Source: Treponema sp.
GTDB lineage: Bacteria; Spirochaetota; Spirochaetia; Treponematales; Treponemataceae
Reading direction: 5' to 3'
DNA length: 12,083 bases
Assembly (NCBI GenBank): GCA_003455655.1
Contig: DMQP01000059.1
Location: 1 to 12,083 of the forward strand
The translations under genes were made by a program, and so were the position numbers. Positions 1 through 5,946 of the stretch are shown one piece after another. The notes under the pieces are model-generated. The model did no database searches. It was given only the letters and a program-made list of their open reading frames with translations, and was not told the origin of the DNA. The stretch's first letter is position 1; each line of letters opens with the position of its first letter.

Positions 1-918
1 AAAGTTGCACAGTCTGGTCGTCCTCTGGTTATTATTTGTGAGGATATGGACGGTGAAGCTCTTACCACTTTGGTTGTTAACTCTATTCGCGGAACACTCA
101 AGTGCTGTGCTGTTAAGGCTCCTGGCTTTGGTGATCGCAGAAAGGAAATGTTGCAGGACATTGCAATTCTTACTGGCGGAAAAGTTATTACCGAAGAACT
201 TGGTCTTAAACTGGAAACCACAGAACTGTCAGATTTGGGTCAGGCAAAGAGTGTTAAAATCGACAAAGAAAACACAACCATCGTTGACGGTGCTGGTGAA
301 AAGAAAGCAATCGCTGACCGTGTTGCAGAAATCAAAAATCAGATTGAAAAATCAACTTCTGATTACGACAAAGAAAAGCTCAAGGAACGCCTTGCAAAAC
401 TTTCTGGTGGTGTAGCTGTTATCAACATTGGTGCAATTACCGAAACCGAAATGAAAGAAAAGAAGTTCCGCGTAGAAGATACTCTTGCTGCAACTCGTGC
501 TGCTCTTGAAGAAGGTATTGTTTCTGGTGGTGGACTTGCACTTATTGAAGCAAGCAAAGTTCTTGATACCGAAACTGCAGGTTTGGTTGGCGACGAAAAA
601 GTTGGCTTCCAGATTGTAAAGCGTGCTCTTGAAGAGCCTATCCGCCAGATTGCAAACAATGCTGGTGTTGACGGTGCTGTTATTGCAGACAAAGCAAAGA
701 ATTCAAAGAAGGGAGTAGGCTACAATGCTGCTTCTGGAGAATGGGTTAACATGATGGAAGCAGGTATTATTGACCCTGCTAAGGTTACTCGTTGTGCTTT
801 GCAGAATGCAGCTTCTGTTGCAGGAATGCTCCTTACTACAGAATGTGCAATTACAGACATTCCTGAGCCTCCAGCTCCTGCTGCAGCTCCCGCTCCAGAC
901 ATGGGTGGAATGTACTAA
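1..918 (+). CDS. groEL: 60 kDa chaperonin GroEL, 3' part (N-terminus outside window)
   Basis: This is the C-terminal 305 residues of the GroEL chaperonin, the ATP-driven folding chamber of the cytoplasm; the reading frame is open from base 1. The sequence aligns by eye with the second half of the apical domain and then the intermediate and equatorial domains. Landmarks include [30 protein letters not shown], the [19 protein letters not shown] block, and [16 protein letters not shown], which carries the Asp needed for ATP hydrolysis in the family. [17 protein letters not shown] and [19 protein letters not shown] follow. The tail is Pro/Ala-rich ([17 protein letters not shown]) with a single GGM, not the repeated GGM tail of the E. 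coli protein. Whether groES lies upstream cannot be seen. An intrinsic terminator follows closely. Identity is certain; only the start is missing. Confidence 0.97.
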   Translation, partial: KVAQSGRPLVIICEDMDGEALTTLVVNSIRGTLKCCAVKAPGFGDRRKEMLQDIAILTGGKVITEELGLKLETTELSDLGQAKSVKIDKENTTIVDGAGEKKAIADRVAEIKNQIEKSTSDYDKEKLKERLAKLSGGVAVINIGAITETEMKEKKFRVEDTLAATRAALEEGIVSGGGLALIEASKVLDTETAGLVGDEKVGFQIVKRALEEPIRQIANNAGVDGAVIADKAKNSKKGVGYNAASGEWVNMMEAGIIDPAKVTRCALQNAASVAGMLLTTECAITDIPEPPAPAAAPAPDMGGMY

Positions 919-941
919 TAGTTCTGCTTGCTAACACAAAG

Positions 942-986
942 ACCGCATGGGAATAAAACAATTGTTTGTTCCTGTGCGGTTTTTTA
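942..986 (+). terminator. Intrinsic terminator of groEL
   Basis: ACCGCA (942-947) pairs with TGCGGT (975-980). The stem can extend inward through GGAA/TTCC and AAACAA/TTGTTT pairs, and a T-rich run (979-985, then ATTTT) follows. It starts about 24 bases after the groEL stop. The T-run contains the stop codon of the convergent response regulator gene. On the minus strand the same hairpin is followed by TCTTTGTGTT, so it may also stop the two-component transcript, less efficiently. Confidence 0.85.
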
Positions 987-1697
987 TTTTATGGCTTTAA
1001 ACAGTACGCGGGGTCTTCCACCTGTGTTGTAGTTTAGTTCTTGAGTTATCTGTTTTTTGTTCATCAAATAATTCATATAGGTTCGAACGGTAACAATAGA
1101 AACTCCTGTTTCGTCTGCAATCATATCTGCGGTACTCCAACCAGGATGCTGAGCAAAATAATGTTCAATAAGAGATAGTGTTTTTTTCTGAATACCTTTA
1201 GGAAAGTGTGTTTCTGATTTTAAAGAGTCATTATTTTCTTCTTCGGTAGCGGAGTGTGAGTTTTGCTGACCCGAAAGAATTATTTTGTCTAAAGAACTTT
1301 GATCCATAACTTCATGTTGCATGAGTGTTCGTTTAGAAATGAATTTGTCTAAGGCAAGCATAAAGCGTTCAAGTGTAAAAGGTTTTATAAGATAGTCAAT
1401 AACACCTAAGTGCATGGTTTCTTCTATTGTTGAACTGTTGTTTGCAGCTGTTACCATAATGACATCTGAGCTGATGTTTTGTTTTCTGATTGCAAGTAAG
1501 GTTTGTATTCCGTCCATAACTGGCATAAAGACATCTAGTAAAATAAGGTCGACGGTATTGTCTTTAAGAAAGGCAAGAGCTTCTTCTCCGTTTCTGCAAG
1601 TTGCACTTACGGTAAAGTCTTTGTGTTTTGCAACATACTGACTGTTTATAAGCGAAACCATAGGATCATCTTCAATAATTAACACCGAATACTTCAT
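984..1697 (-). CDS. Response regulator, CitB/DcuR family
   Basis: This is a 237-residue cytoplasmic DNA-binding response regulator, partner of the kinase encoded immediately upstream. Residues 1-120 are a receiver domain with acidic pocket E9-D10-D11, phosphoacceptor D55 (LLDVFMP), T83 in VTAAN and K105-P106. A Ser/Glu/Asn-rich linker (about 135-165) leads to a C-terminal helix-turn-helix. That region carries GVSIVTVRTYMNYL and ends in YNTGGRPRVLF, a signature shared with CitB, DcuR and MalR regulators of citrate and C4-dicarboxylate metabolism. The start is the ATG at 1697: it follows AAGGAA with 7-base spacing and overlaps the kinase stop as ATGA. A longer ORF to 1736 has no such support. 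The inducing ligand is unknown, so no gene name is given. The likely target is the divergent PQ-loop gene or the operon itself (inference). Confidence 0.93.
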   Translation of the reverse strand: MKYSVLIIEDDPMVSLINSQYVAKHKDFTVSATCRNGEEALAFLKDNTVDLILLDVFMPVMDGIQTLLAIRKQNISSDVIMVTAANNSSTIEETMHLGVIDYLIKPFTLERFMLALDKFISKRTLMQHEVMDQSSLDKIILSGQQNSHSATEEENNDSLKSETHFPKGIQKKTLSLIEHYFAQHPGWSTADMIADETGVSIVTVRTYMNYLMNKKQITQELNYNTGGRPRVLFKAIK

Positions 1698-2959
1698 TTG
1701 CTTTTTCCTTCGTTGTCTATTGTTACCATAAAGCAAGTGCCTTTGCCATCTTCTGTTTCAAAGCTAATGCTTCCACCCAAGCTTTCTACAAGTTGTTTTG
1801 TGTGGTAAAGACCAATTCCTCTTCCTGTTCCCTTGGTTGAAAATCCACAGTCAAAAATGTGTTCTTGAAATTCTTTTGGAATTCCAGAACCAGAATCTTT
1901 TACGGTTATAAGTAAGTGACCTGGTCTTGTGTACACTCCAAACTCAAGTTCTTTTGGTACGCCATTCATTGCAGTTGTTTTGTTCATTTCGTCAAGCGCA
2001 TTGTCTATGAGGTTTCCTGTTATGGTAACGAGAGCTTCGGAAGGAAGACTTATATCTTCTGAAAGAAATTTACTTTGTTCTTGTAAAATAAAGCGAACAT
2101 CACATTCTGAAGCACGAGCAATTTTTCCTATGACAAGAGCTGCAAAAGAAGGATTGTCTATAGCGTTCATTACAGTGCTTATTGTTTCTCGTTGAATAAT
2201 TGTTATGTTCTGAATGTATGAAACTGCTTTGTCGTATTCTCCAATTTGAATAAGACCCAGTATAACATGCAGTTTGTTTGTAAAGTCGTGATTGTTTGCT
2301 CTCATTGAATCAACAAGAATTTTTGTTCCTTCAAAGTCTTCGGTAAAGTCAAGAAATTCTTTTTTGATTTTTTTAGAAAGTGCAAAAGAAATAATTAGTT
2401 CAACAAGAATAGCGGCCAGTGTTACCGTTACAAAAAGTGCAATGTTTCTTGCAATAACTGCTTTCATAGATTCGTTAAGACGAATGGTCATAATAAATCC
2501 GCGGTAACTTCCGTCGTCTGAATAAATTGCAGTGTAGGTTCGTCTTTGTGGACCAGATGGACCTTGATCATCTTCTGTGTAATAGCCTGATGGATGAGAA
2601 GAAAAATCGGGAATGGTTCCGTCGTAAAGGCTTCCTATAAGTTCATGATGAGTGTGATACCTTCGCTTTAGATTTGATTCAACAATAGAAATAATGTCTA
2701 CATCGCTTAGCTCTTGAACAACACTGTCCATGTAAGCAGTTAATTCTTCTTCTGAATAATCGTCAGTAAAGCGGTACAGTCGAGTAATAAGTTCTGCAGT
2801 GTTTTGTAAACTTTGACTAAAGTCCTTTTCAAGTGCATGTATACTTATAAAAGCTCCTCCTGCACTCAGTAAAAGCGTAACAGAAATAATAAGTATAAGT
2901 TGTGTTCTGCGTATTTCCCTACGAAGTGAATTCAAGTTGTCGTGCTTTTTCTTATTCAT
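1694..2959 (-). CDS. Sensor histidine kinase, CitA/DcuS family, without cytoplasmic PAS
   Basis: This is a 421-residue inner-membrane sensor kinase. It has a short basic N-terminus, TM1 at about 20-41, an extracytoplasmic domain at about 42-168, TM2 at about 169-193, then the kinase core. The extracytoplasmic part resembles the small Cache-type sensor of CitA/DcuS: KRRYHTHHELIGSLYDG, GYYTEDDQGPSGP, then TAIYSDDGSYRGFI. The phosphoacceptor is H224 in NNHDFTNKLHVILGL, the CitA-type H-box. The ATPase domain shows the N-box NLIDNALDE (316-323), DSGSGIP (355-361) and GTGRGIGLYH (377-386). CitA and DcuS normally have a PAS domain of about 100 residues between TM2 and the H-box; here only about 30 residues separate them, and total length is well below the usual roughly 540. 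The ATG has no Shine-Dalgarno and lies 7 bases from a TATACT hexamer. It overlaps the regulator by 4 bases. Confidence 0.93.
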   Translation of the reverse strand: MNKKKHDNLNSLRREIRRTQLILIISVTLLLSAGGAFISIHALEKDFSQSLQNTAELITRLYRFTDDYSEEELTAYMDSVVQELSDVDIISIVESNLKRRYHTHHELIGSLYDGTIPDFSSHPSGYYTEDDQGPSGPQRRTYTAIYSDDGSYRGFIMTIRLNESMKAVIARNIALFVTVTLAAILVELIISFALSKKIKKEFLDFTEDFEGTKILVDSMRANNHDFTNKLHVILGLIQIGEYDKAVSYIQNITIIQRETISTVMNAIDNPSFAALVIGKIARASECDVRFILQEQSKFLSEDISLPSEALVTITGNLIDNALDEMNKTTAMNGVPKELEFGVYTRPGHLLITVKDSGSGIPKEFQEHIFDCGFSTKGTGRGIGLYHTKQLVESLGGSISFETEDGKGTCFMVTIDNEGKSK

Positions 2960-2966
2960 AGAAAAC

Positions 2967-2994
2967 AGTATATCTTAAAAAAGGCCTTTTTGAA
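2967..2994 (-). promoter_or_regulatory. Putative leaderless promoter of the sensor kinase operon
   Basis: On the minus strand TATACT (2972-2967) ends 7 bases before the kinase ATG (2959), so a start at or beside the A of ATG is predicted. A weak -35 match, TTCAAA (2994-2989), lies 16 bases upstream. No Shine-Dalgarno is present. The spacer holds a perfect A/T-flanked palindrome. Confidence 0.5.
2978..2991. promoter_or_regulatory. Perfect 14-base palindrome AAAAAGGCCTTTTT in the divergent intergenic region
   Basis: The sequence is an exact palindrome centred between 2984 and 2985, lying between the putative -10 and -35 of the kinase promoter. The position would suit an operator for autoregulation or for control of the divergent gene. 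A/T-tract curvature or chance are alternatives. Its function is not known. Confidence 0.3.
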
Positions 2995-3086
2995 AGTTTA
3001 GAAAGTAAAAAAAGTGAACAAAAGAATTGTATATTTTTTTGACTGTGATAAGATGCTGTCATAACGTATTTCTTGTGAGGACAAAA

Positions 3087-4007
3087 ATGGAATATGCACA
3101 TTTGCTTGAAGCGACAATGTTGGTCTGTTTCGGATTTTCGTGGCCGCTGAATGTTATTAAGGCTTACAAAGCCAGAACTGCAAAGGGAACAAGTCTTGCC
3201 TTTATCATTTTGATAATTACAGGCTATGTTGCGGGAATTAGCGCAAAAGTTTTGAACGGTCAGTTCAATTATGTGCTGGTCGTTTATTTTATAAATCTTG
3301 CAATCGTGCTTGCAAACGTATTTGTATACATTCGCAATAAAGCACTTGATGCAAAAGCTGCCATAAAAAAGGAGGAACCTATGACAAATTACACTTATTC
3401 TTTTGATGAACTTTTAACAAGCCGCACTTCTACTAAAGAACTGCAAGGAGAAGTTATTCTGTTTGGAACAGGAGTTGATACGGTTGTTCCTGTAGAAGCT
3501 CTTGCTAAAGAGTTTGACTTTAACTTTGCTCTCTACAACAAGAGTGACAAATCGGTAAGTGTTGCAAATGCATGTAATGTTTTCAAAAATACAATCGCTC
3601 CTCTTAAACCAGAAGGAATTATTATTCACTTGGGACAGAACGATAAAACTGCATTTAAGTCAGACGCTGCTGCATTCGATGCAAACTACAGCCAACTTTT
3701 AAAAACGGTTCGTCTGGTAAACAAAAAATGTCGCATTGCTTTAGTTTCTGTAGAAAATCCCTCAGGAGACTCTACGGTTAATGCAATGAATGAACACATT
3801 CGCGCTCTTGCTGAATCAGAACATGTTGATTTTGTAAGTATAGAAAATGCTCAGTTGTGGAACCCCAATGCAACAAAGGCTGCTGTTAAGTTTGCTTACG
3901 ACATGGGCTTGAACATAAGAAAACCGCTTCGTTCTGTAGCAGAGATTGTGTACAGTTGGCTGTCTCACAATGCGTCACAGGCAGAAACGGTTTCAAAGGT
4001 AGTGTAA
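3087..4007 (+). CDS. PQ-loop (SemiSWEET-like) membrane domain fused to an SGNH-hydrolase-like domain
   Basis: This is a 306-residue two-part protein. Residues 1-85 form three membrane segments of a single PQ-loop unit: LLEATMLVCFGFSWPLNVIKAY, then KARTAKGTSLAF leading into TM2, then VLVVYFINLAIVLANVFVYI. Such units in SemiSWEETs and relatives dimerise to transport small molecules, though the substrate here is unknown. After a charged linker (about 86-98), residues 99-306 resemble an SGNH/GDSL esterase fold. GEVILFGTG (124-129) stands where GDS is expected and HLGQND (183-186 for GQND) matches block III. The nucleophilic Ser and a C-terminal DxxH are not seen, so catalysis is doubtful. The start at 3087 has GTGAGG 6 bases upstream; the longer ORF to 3027 adds no plausible residues. 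A very strong ribosome binding site lies at codon 99. The gene is divergent from the two-component system, and its stop is 16 bases from the convergent outer-membrane gene. Membership of both families is by-eye recognition. Confidence 0.78.
   Translation: MEYAHLLEATMLVCFGFSWPLNVIKAYKARTAKGTSLAFIILIITGYVAGISAKVLNGQFNYVLVVYFINLAIVLANVFVYIRNKALDAKAAIKKEEPMTNYTYSFDELLTSRTSTKELQGEVILFGTGVDTVVPVEALAKEFDFNFALYNKSDKSVSVANACNVFKNTIAPLKPEGIIIHLGQNDKTAFKSDAAAFDANYSQLLKTVRLVNKKCRIALVSVENPSGDSTVNAMNEHIRALAESEHVDFVSIENAQLWNPNATKAAVKFAYDMGLNIRKPLRSVAEIVYSWLSHNASQAETVSKVV
3369..3383 (+). promoter_or_regulatory. Strong internal ribosome binding site and ATG at the PQ-loop/SGNH boundary
   Basis: AAGGAGG (3369-3375) is followed by 5 bases and then ATG at 3381, in frame with the upstream domain and coding for residue 99. 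It is the best Shine-Dalgarno match in the window. It suggests that the SGNH-like domain (3381-4007, 208 residues) is also made as a separate protein, or that two adjacent genes became joined by loss of a stop codon. The alternative is a chance Lys-Lys-Glu-Glu-Pro linker. Confidence 0.55.
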
Positions 4008-4025
4008 GTTACACTGAATGTTTTT
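4001..4025 (+). terminator. Weak hairpin at the convergent gene ends (possible terminator)
   Basis: AGTGTAAGTTACACT (4001-4015) is self-complementary around one base and contains the stop codon of the PQ-loop gene. A realistic hairpin has a 5-base AGTGT/ACACT stem with a 5-base loop, followed by GAATGTTTTT. The stem is short and AT-rich, so termination here is only a possibility. Confidence 0.25.
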
Positions 4026-4926
4026 AGAAATGCACGCGAATACCGGCGCTGATTCCATTGTAGAAAGTATTATTGAACCAGCTCTTGTATTGGCGTGTGT
4101 CTATGTGACGCCAAGAAGCAAAGACTTCAAAGTTACGCCAAACCATAAATCCTACTTCAAGAATTGATTCAAACATAAATAAATCTTGTGCGTTTTCGGT
4201 TAGACAGTGAAATTGCGGACGCCATTCAAGCAAAAGTGGTTTTATGGGGTAAGACCGAACAATAAAGCCAAAGTTTACACCGTCAGCTTTGACAGAACCG
4301 TACCAGTGATCCCACTGTATTACAAATGCCGCCGAAATCATGTTGGTTTGAATGAGTGCAAGTTCTCCACCTAAGCGTAAGTTTCCTGCATCGTTGCCGT
4401 TTACTCCAAAGAGAGATGCATTTTTGCAGTAGAGTGTGTTTTCAAATACGGGACCAAAGAACTTAAACAAATATCCTTCAAAGCGACTTTCGTTTCCAAT
4501 ATCAAATCCATCCAGCCAGAAAAGAGATGTGTCTGCAGCAAATCTGAATACACGCGTTTTTACTGTTTCTGAAGGTTCTATGTTTTTTTCAAAAGAGCTA
4601 TCTTTACTTTCGTAAGTTGCTTCAAAATTTGAACTTGCACCAAAGTCACCGAACATAAGGTATTTGCCTTCAGCTGCGTAAGGGTAGGGTTGGAAAGTAA
4701 CAGTAATGTTATTAACGAGCCATACGCCTGTCATTATTTCAATAAGTAAGTCTGCAAAAAAATCTGCAGGTGAATCGTAAGATACTGTTGTTGTTACATG
4801 ACGAGCAAGTGGAGTTACGGTAGCTTCTTTTCCAAACTCGAATGCCATTTCCGAAGCGCTTACGCTGTTCAGTCCAAATAGAAGTGTAAAAATAAGAATA
4901 ATTCCTTTTAGTGTCTTGTGTTTCAT
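4024..4926 (-). CDS. Predicted outer-membrane beta-barrel protein, function unknown
   Basis: This is a 300-residue exported protein that I do not recognise as a named family. Residues 1-24 are a typical signal peptide: basic MKHKTLKG, hydrophobic IILIFTLLFG, and likely cleavage after VSA (A24). The mature part is rich in alternating aromatic and polar segments, with many Phe, Trp and Tyr residues and few charged helices. It ends GIRVHF, and a C-terminal aromatic residue on a last beta strand is the usual signal for outer-membrane barrel assembly. Stretches such as LEWRPQFHCL, ILEVGFMVWRNFEVFASWRH and YNGISAGIRVHF fit barrel strands. A periplasmic or lipid-binding role is not excluded. It begins 15 bases after the methyltransferase stop with a GAGAGGAAAGG ribosome binding region, so it is the last gene of the rubredoxin operon. 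Confidence 0.75.
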   Translation of the reverse strand: MKHKTLKGIILIFTLLFGLNSVSASEMAFEFGKEATVTPLARHVTTTVSYDSPADFFADLLIEIMTGVWLVNNITVTFQPYPYAAEGKYLMFGDFGASSNFEATYESKDSSFEKNIEPSETVKTRVFRFAADTSLFWLDGFDIGNESRFEGYLFKFFGPVFENTLYCKNASLFGVNGNDAGNLRLGGELALIQTNMISAAFVIQWDHWYGSVKADGVNFGFIVRSYPIKPLLLEWRPQFHCLTENAQDLFMFESILEVGFMVWRNFEVFASWRHIDTRQYKSWFNNTFYNGISAGIRVHF

Positions 4927-4941
4927 GCTGCCTTTCCTCTC

Positions 4942-5685
4942 TTATTTTCTTGCAACTATAACCATAGTTTTTGCATTGTAGTCATAGTTTTCTTTATTGA
5001 ATCCGCCGTAAACGCTTGCTTCTTTAAATCCATTTTGAAGTAGTAAATCGCGAAGCTGAGCGGCAGAATATAACCGTTGAACAAATTCGTGTTCGGTTCT
5101 AGTTCCGTCGGTATCATCAATAAGAATCCATTTAGATCGTAAACCTTCCCACGCACCGTCTACGGTAAATTGCGTAAGAACTGTTTTTCCTGCTCTTTTA
5201 AACCACTCTCCTTCGGTAAAGTAACGGATTGCGGTTTCTCTACTTATACATTCTAGTATAAATGTTCCGCCTTTTTTAAGTGCTCTTGCAATGCTTTTGA
5301 CAATTTTCATGTCATCGTTTATAGAACTGCAGTAACCAAAGGAATTGTACACATTGATTGCAGCGTCAAATTTCTGTTTGCTTTTGAAAGTTCTCATGTC
5401 ATGGTTTATGAGCGTAAGAGCCAGGCCTTCTGCCTCTGCACTTTCTTTTGCAGCATCAAGATAAGGCTGGGTAATGTCTACTCCCGTTACATCCATGCCA
5501 CATTTTGCTAGTTCTACACTGACTCTTCCCAAAGCACAACAGGCATCCAACACTCTGCTTTGTGGCGGTAAGTCTGCAAGTGCAATGCATGCTTCTGCAA
5601 TTCCCTGTGCTTCTGCCCAGTGCTGTTCATCAAACATAATGGGAGCATAGGTAAGCCAAAAGCTTTCGTCTTCAAACCATTCCAC
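4942..5685 (-). CDS. Class I SAM-dependent methyltransferase
   Basis: This 247-residue cytoplasmic protein has the Rossmann-type SAM-binding fold. VLDACCALGRVSVELAKCG corresponds to motif I, GVDITQPYLDAAKESAE to the acidic motif II loop, INHDMRTF to motif III, and FDAAINVYNSFGYC to motif IV. LKKGGTFILE precedes the later strands. Relatives of this small-molecule or unassigned type usually carry CCGPGRHS in motif I; here it is CCALGRVS, so two loop residues differ. The substrate is unknown. I place the start at GTG 5685, one base after the rubredoxin stop. GGAAG stands 6 bases upstream and the protein then begins VEWFEDESFW, as is usual for the family. An upstream ATG at 5883 would give a 313-residue ORF, but it would overlap the whole rubredoxin gene. 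It sits in one operon with rubredoxin and the outer-membrane protein. Confidence 0.85.
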   Translation of the reverse strand: MEWFEDESFWLTYAPIMFDEQHWAEAQGIAEACIALADLPPQSRVLDACCALGRVSVELAKCGMDVTGVDITQPYLDAAKESAEAEGLALTLINHDMRTFKSKQKFDAAINVYNSFGYCSSINDDMKIVKSIARALKKGGTFILECISRETAIRYFTEGEWFKRAGKTVLTQFTVDGAWEGLRSKWILIDDTDGTRTEHEFVQRLYSAAQLRDLLLQNGFKEASVYGGFNKENYDYNAKTMVIVARK

Positions 5686-5686
5686 G

Positions 5687-5848
5687 CTAGTCTTCCGTAA
5701 CAAAATATGATTTTGTGCAGTTACAGATAGGACACTTCCACTCGTCAGGTAACTGGTCAAAGGGAGTTCCTGGTGCAATACCGTTTTCTGGATCTCCTTC
5801 TTCAGGGTTGTATGTGTATCCGCATATTTTGCATGTTTTCTTTTCCAT
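5687..5848 (-). CDS. Rubredoxin
   Basis: This 53-residue one-iron electron carrier of the cytoplasm usually serves oxygen or peroxide detoxification (rubrerythrin, superoxide reductase) in anaerobes. Iron ligands are C6 and C9 in CKICGY, and C39 and C42 in CPIC. The core EGDPENGIAPGTPFDQLPDEWKC is typical of the family. The glycine that normally follows the last ligand is Asn43, and an extra cysteine (C44) comes next, giving CPICNCTKSYF. The start is ATG 5848, with AAGGAG 6 bases upstream; an ORF extension to 5890 runs through the promoter. It is the first gene of the minus-strand operon, with its own promoter. Its redox partner is not in the window. Confidence 0.95.
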   Translation of the reverse strand: MEKKTCKICGYTYNPEEGDPENGIAPGTPFDQLPDEWKCPICNCTKSYFVTED

Positions 5849-5863
5849 AAAAAACTCCTTGTA

Positions 5864-5886
5864 AAAGTGTAGCACACACACACTTT
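5864..5886. promoter_or_regulatory. Inverted repeat AAAGTGT-N9-ACACTTT over the rubredoxin promoter
   Basis: Perfect 7-base arms at 5864-5870 and 5880-5886 cover the rubredoxin -10 and part of the spacer. The size and position fit a repressor operator. A related AAGTGTG occurs at 5927-5933, next to the hprK -10. No regulator can be assigned. Confidence 0.35.
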
Positions 5887-5894
5887 CCATGCAA
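5866..5894 (-). promoter_or_regulatory. Promoter of the rubredoxin operon
   Basis: On the minus strand TTGCAT (5894-5889) is separated by exactly 17 bases from TACACT (5871-5866), preceded by TGC as in extended -10 promoters. It gives a leader of roughly 10 bases that carries the AAGGAG ribosome binding site. The spacer is a CA/TG dinucleotide run. Confidence 0.6.
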
Positions 5895-5910
5895 GGCTTG
5901 TCTTTTCTAC

Positions 5911-5939
5911 TTGCTTTTTTATCTATAAGTGTGTATACT
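5911..5939 (+). promoter_or_regulatory. Putative leaderless promoter of the hprK operon
   Basis: TTGCTT (5911-5916), a 17-base spacer and TATACT (5934-5939) lie 7 bases before the hprK ATG (5947). Transcription is therefore predicted to start at or next to the start codon. No Shine-Dalgarno is present. Confidence 0.6.
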
Positions 5940-5946
5940 TGTTTCT

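Noticed and set aside
363..902. Antisense ORFs inside groEL
   Set aside because: They are Ser/Ala-rich shadow translations opposite a conserved gene, with no start signals.
984..1736. Longer response regulator start at 1736
   Set aside because: The extra 13 residues (MLYGNNRQRRKKQ) overlap the kinase end. The ATG at 1697 has a good ribosome binding site, an ATGA overlap and the normal receiver-domain N-terminus.
3027..3086. Upstream extension of the PQ-loop gene to an ATG at 3027
   Set aside because: It has no ribosome binding site, the residues are not membrane-protein-like in the expected way, and GTGAGG precedes the ATG at 3087.
4956..5156. 66-residue ORF within the methyltransferase gene on the same strand
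   Set aside because: It is an out-of-frame shadow with no ribosome binding site and no family resemblance.
5686..5883. N-terminal 66-residue extension of the methyltransferase in another frame of rubredoxin
   Set aside because: It overlaps the entire rubredoxin gene, which has certain cysteine motifs and its own ribosome binding site. The methyltransferase has a GTG start one base after it.
5871..5883. CA dinucleotide run as a phase-variation repeat
   Set aside because: It has only about five units and lies in a promoter spacer. It could vary the spacing, but it is too short to claim slippage.
5849..5890. Rubredoxin start at 5890
   Set aside because: The added residues are encoded by the promoter region, and the AAGGAG site fits only the ATG at 5848.
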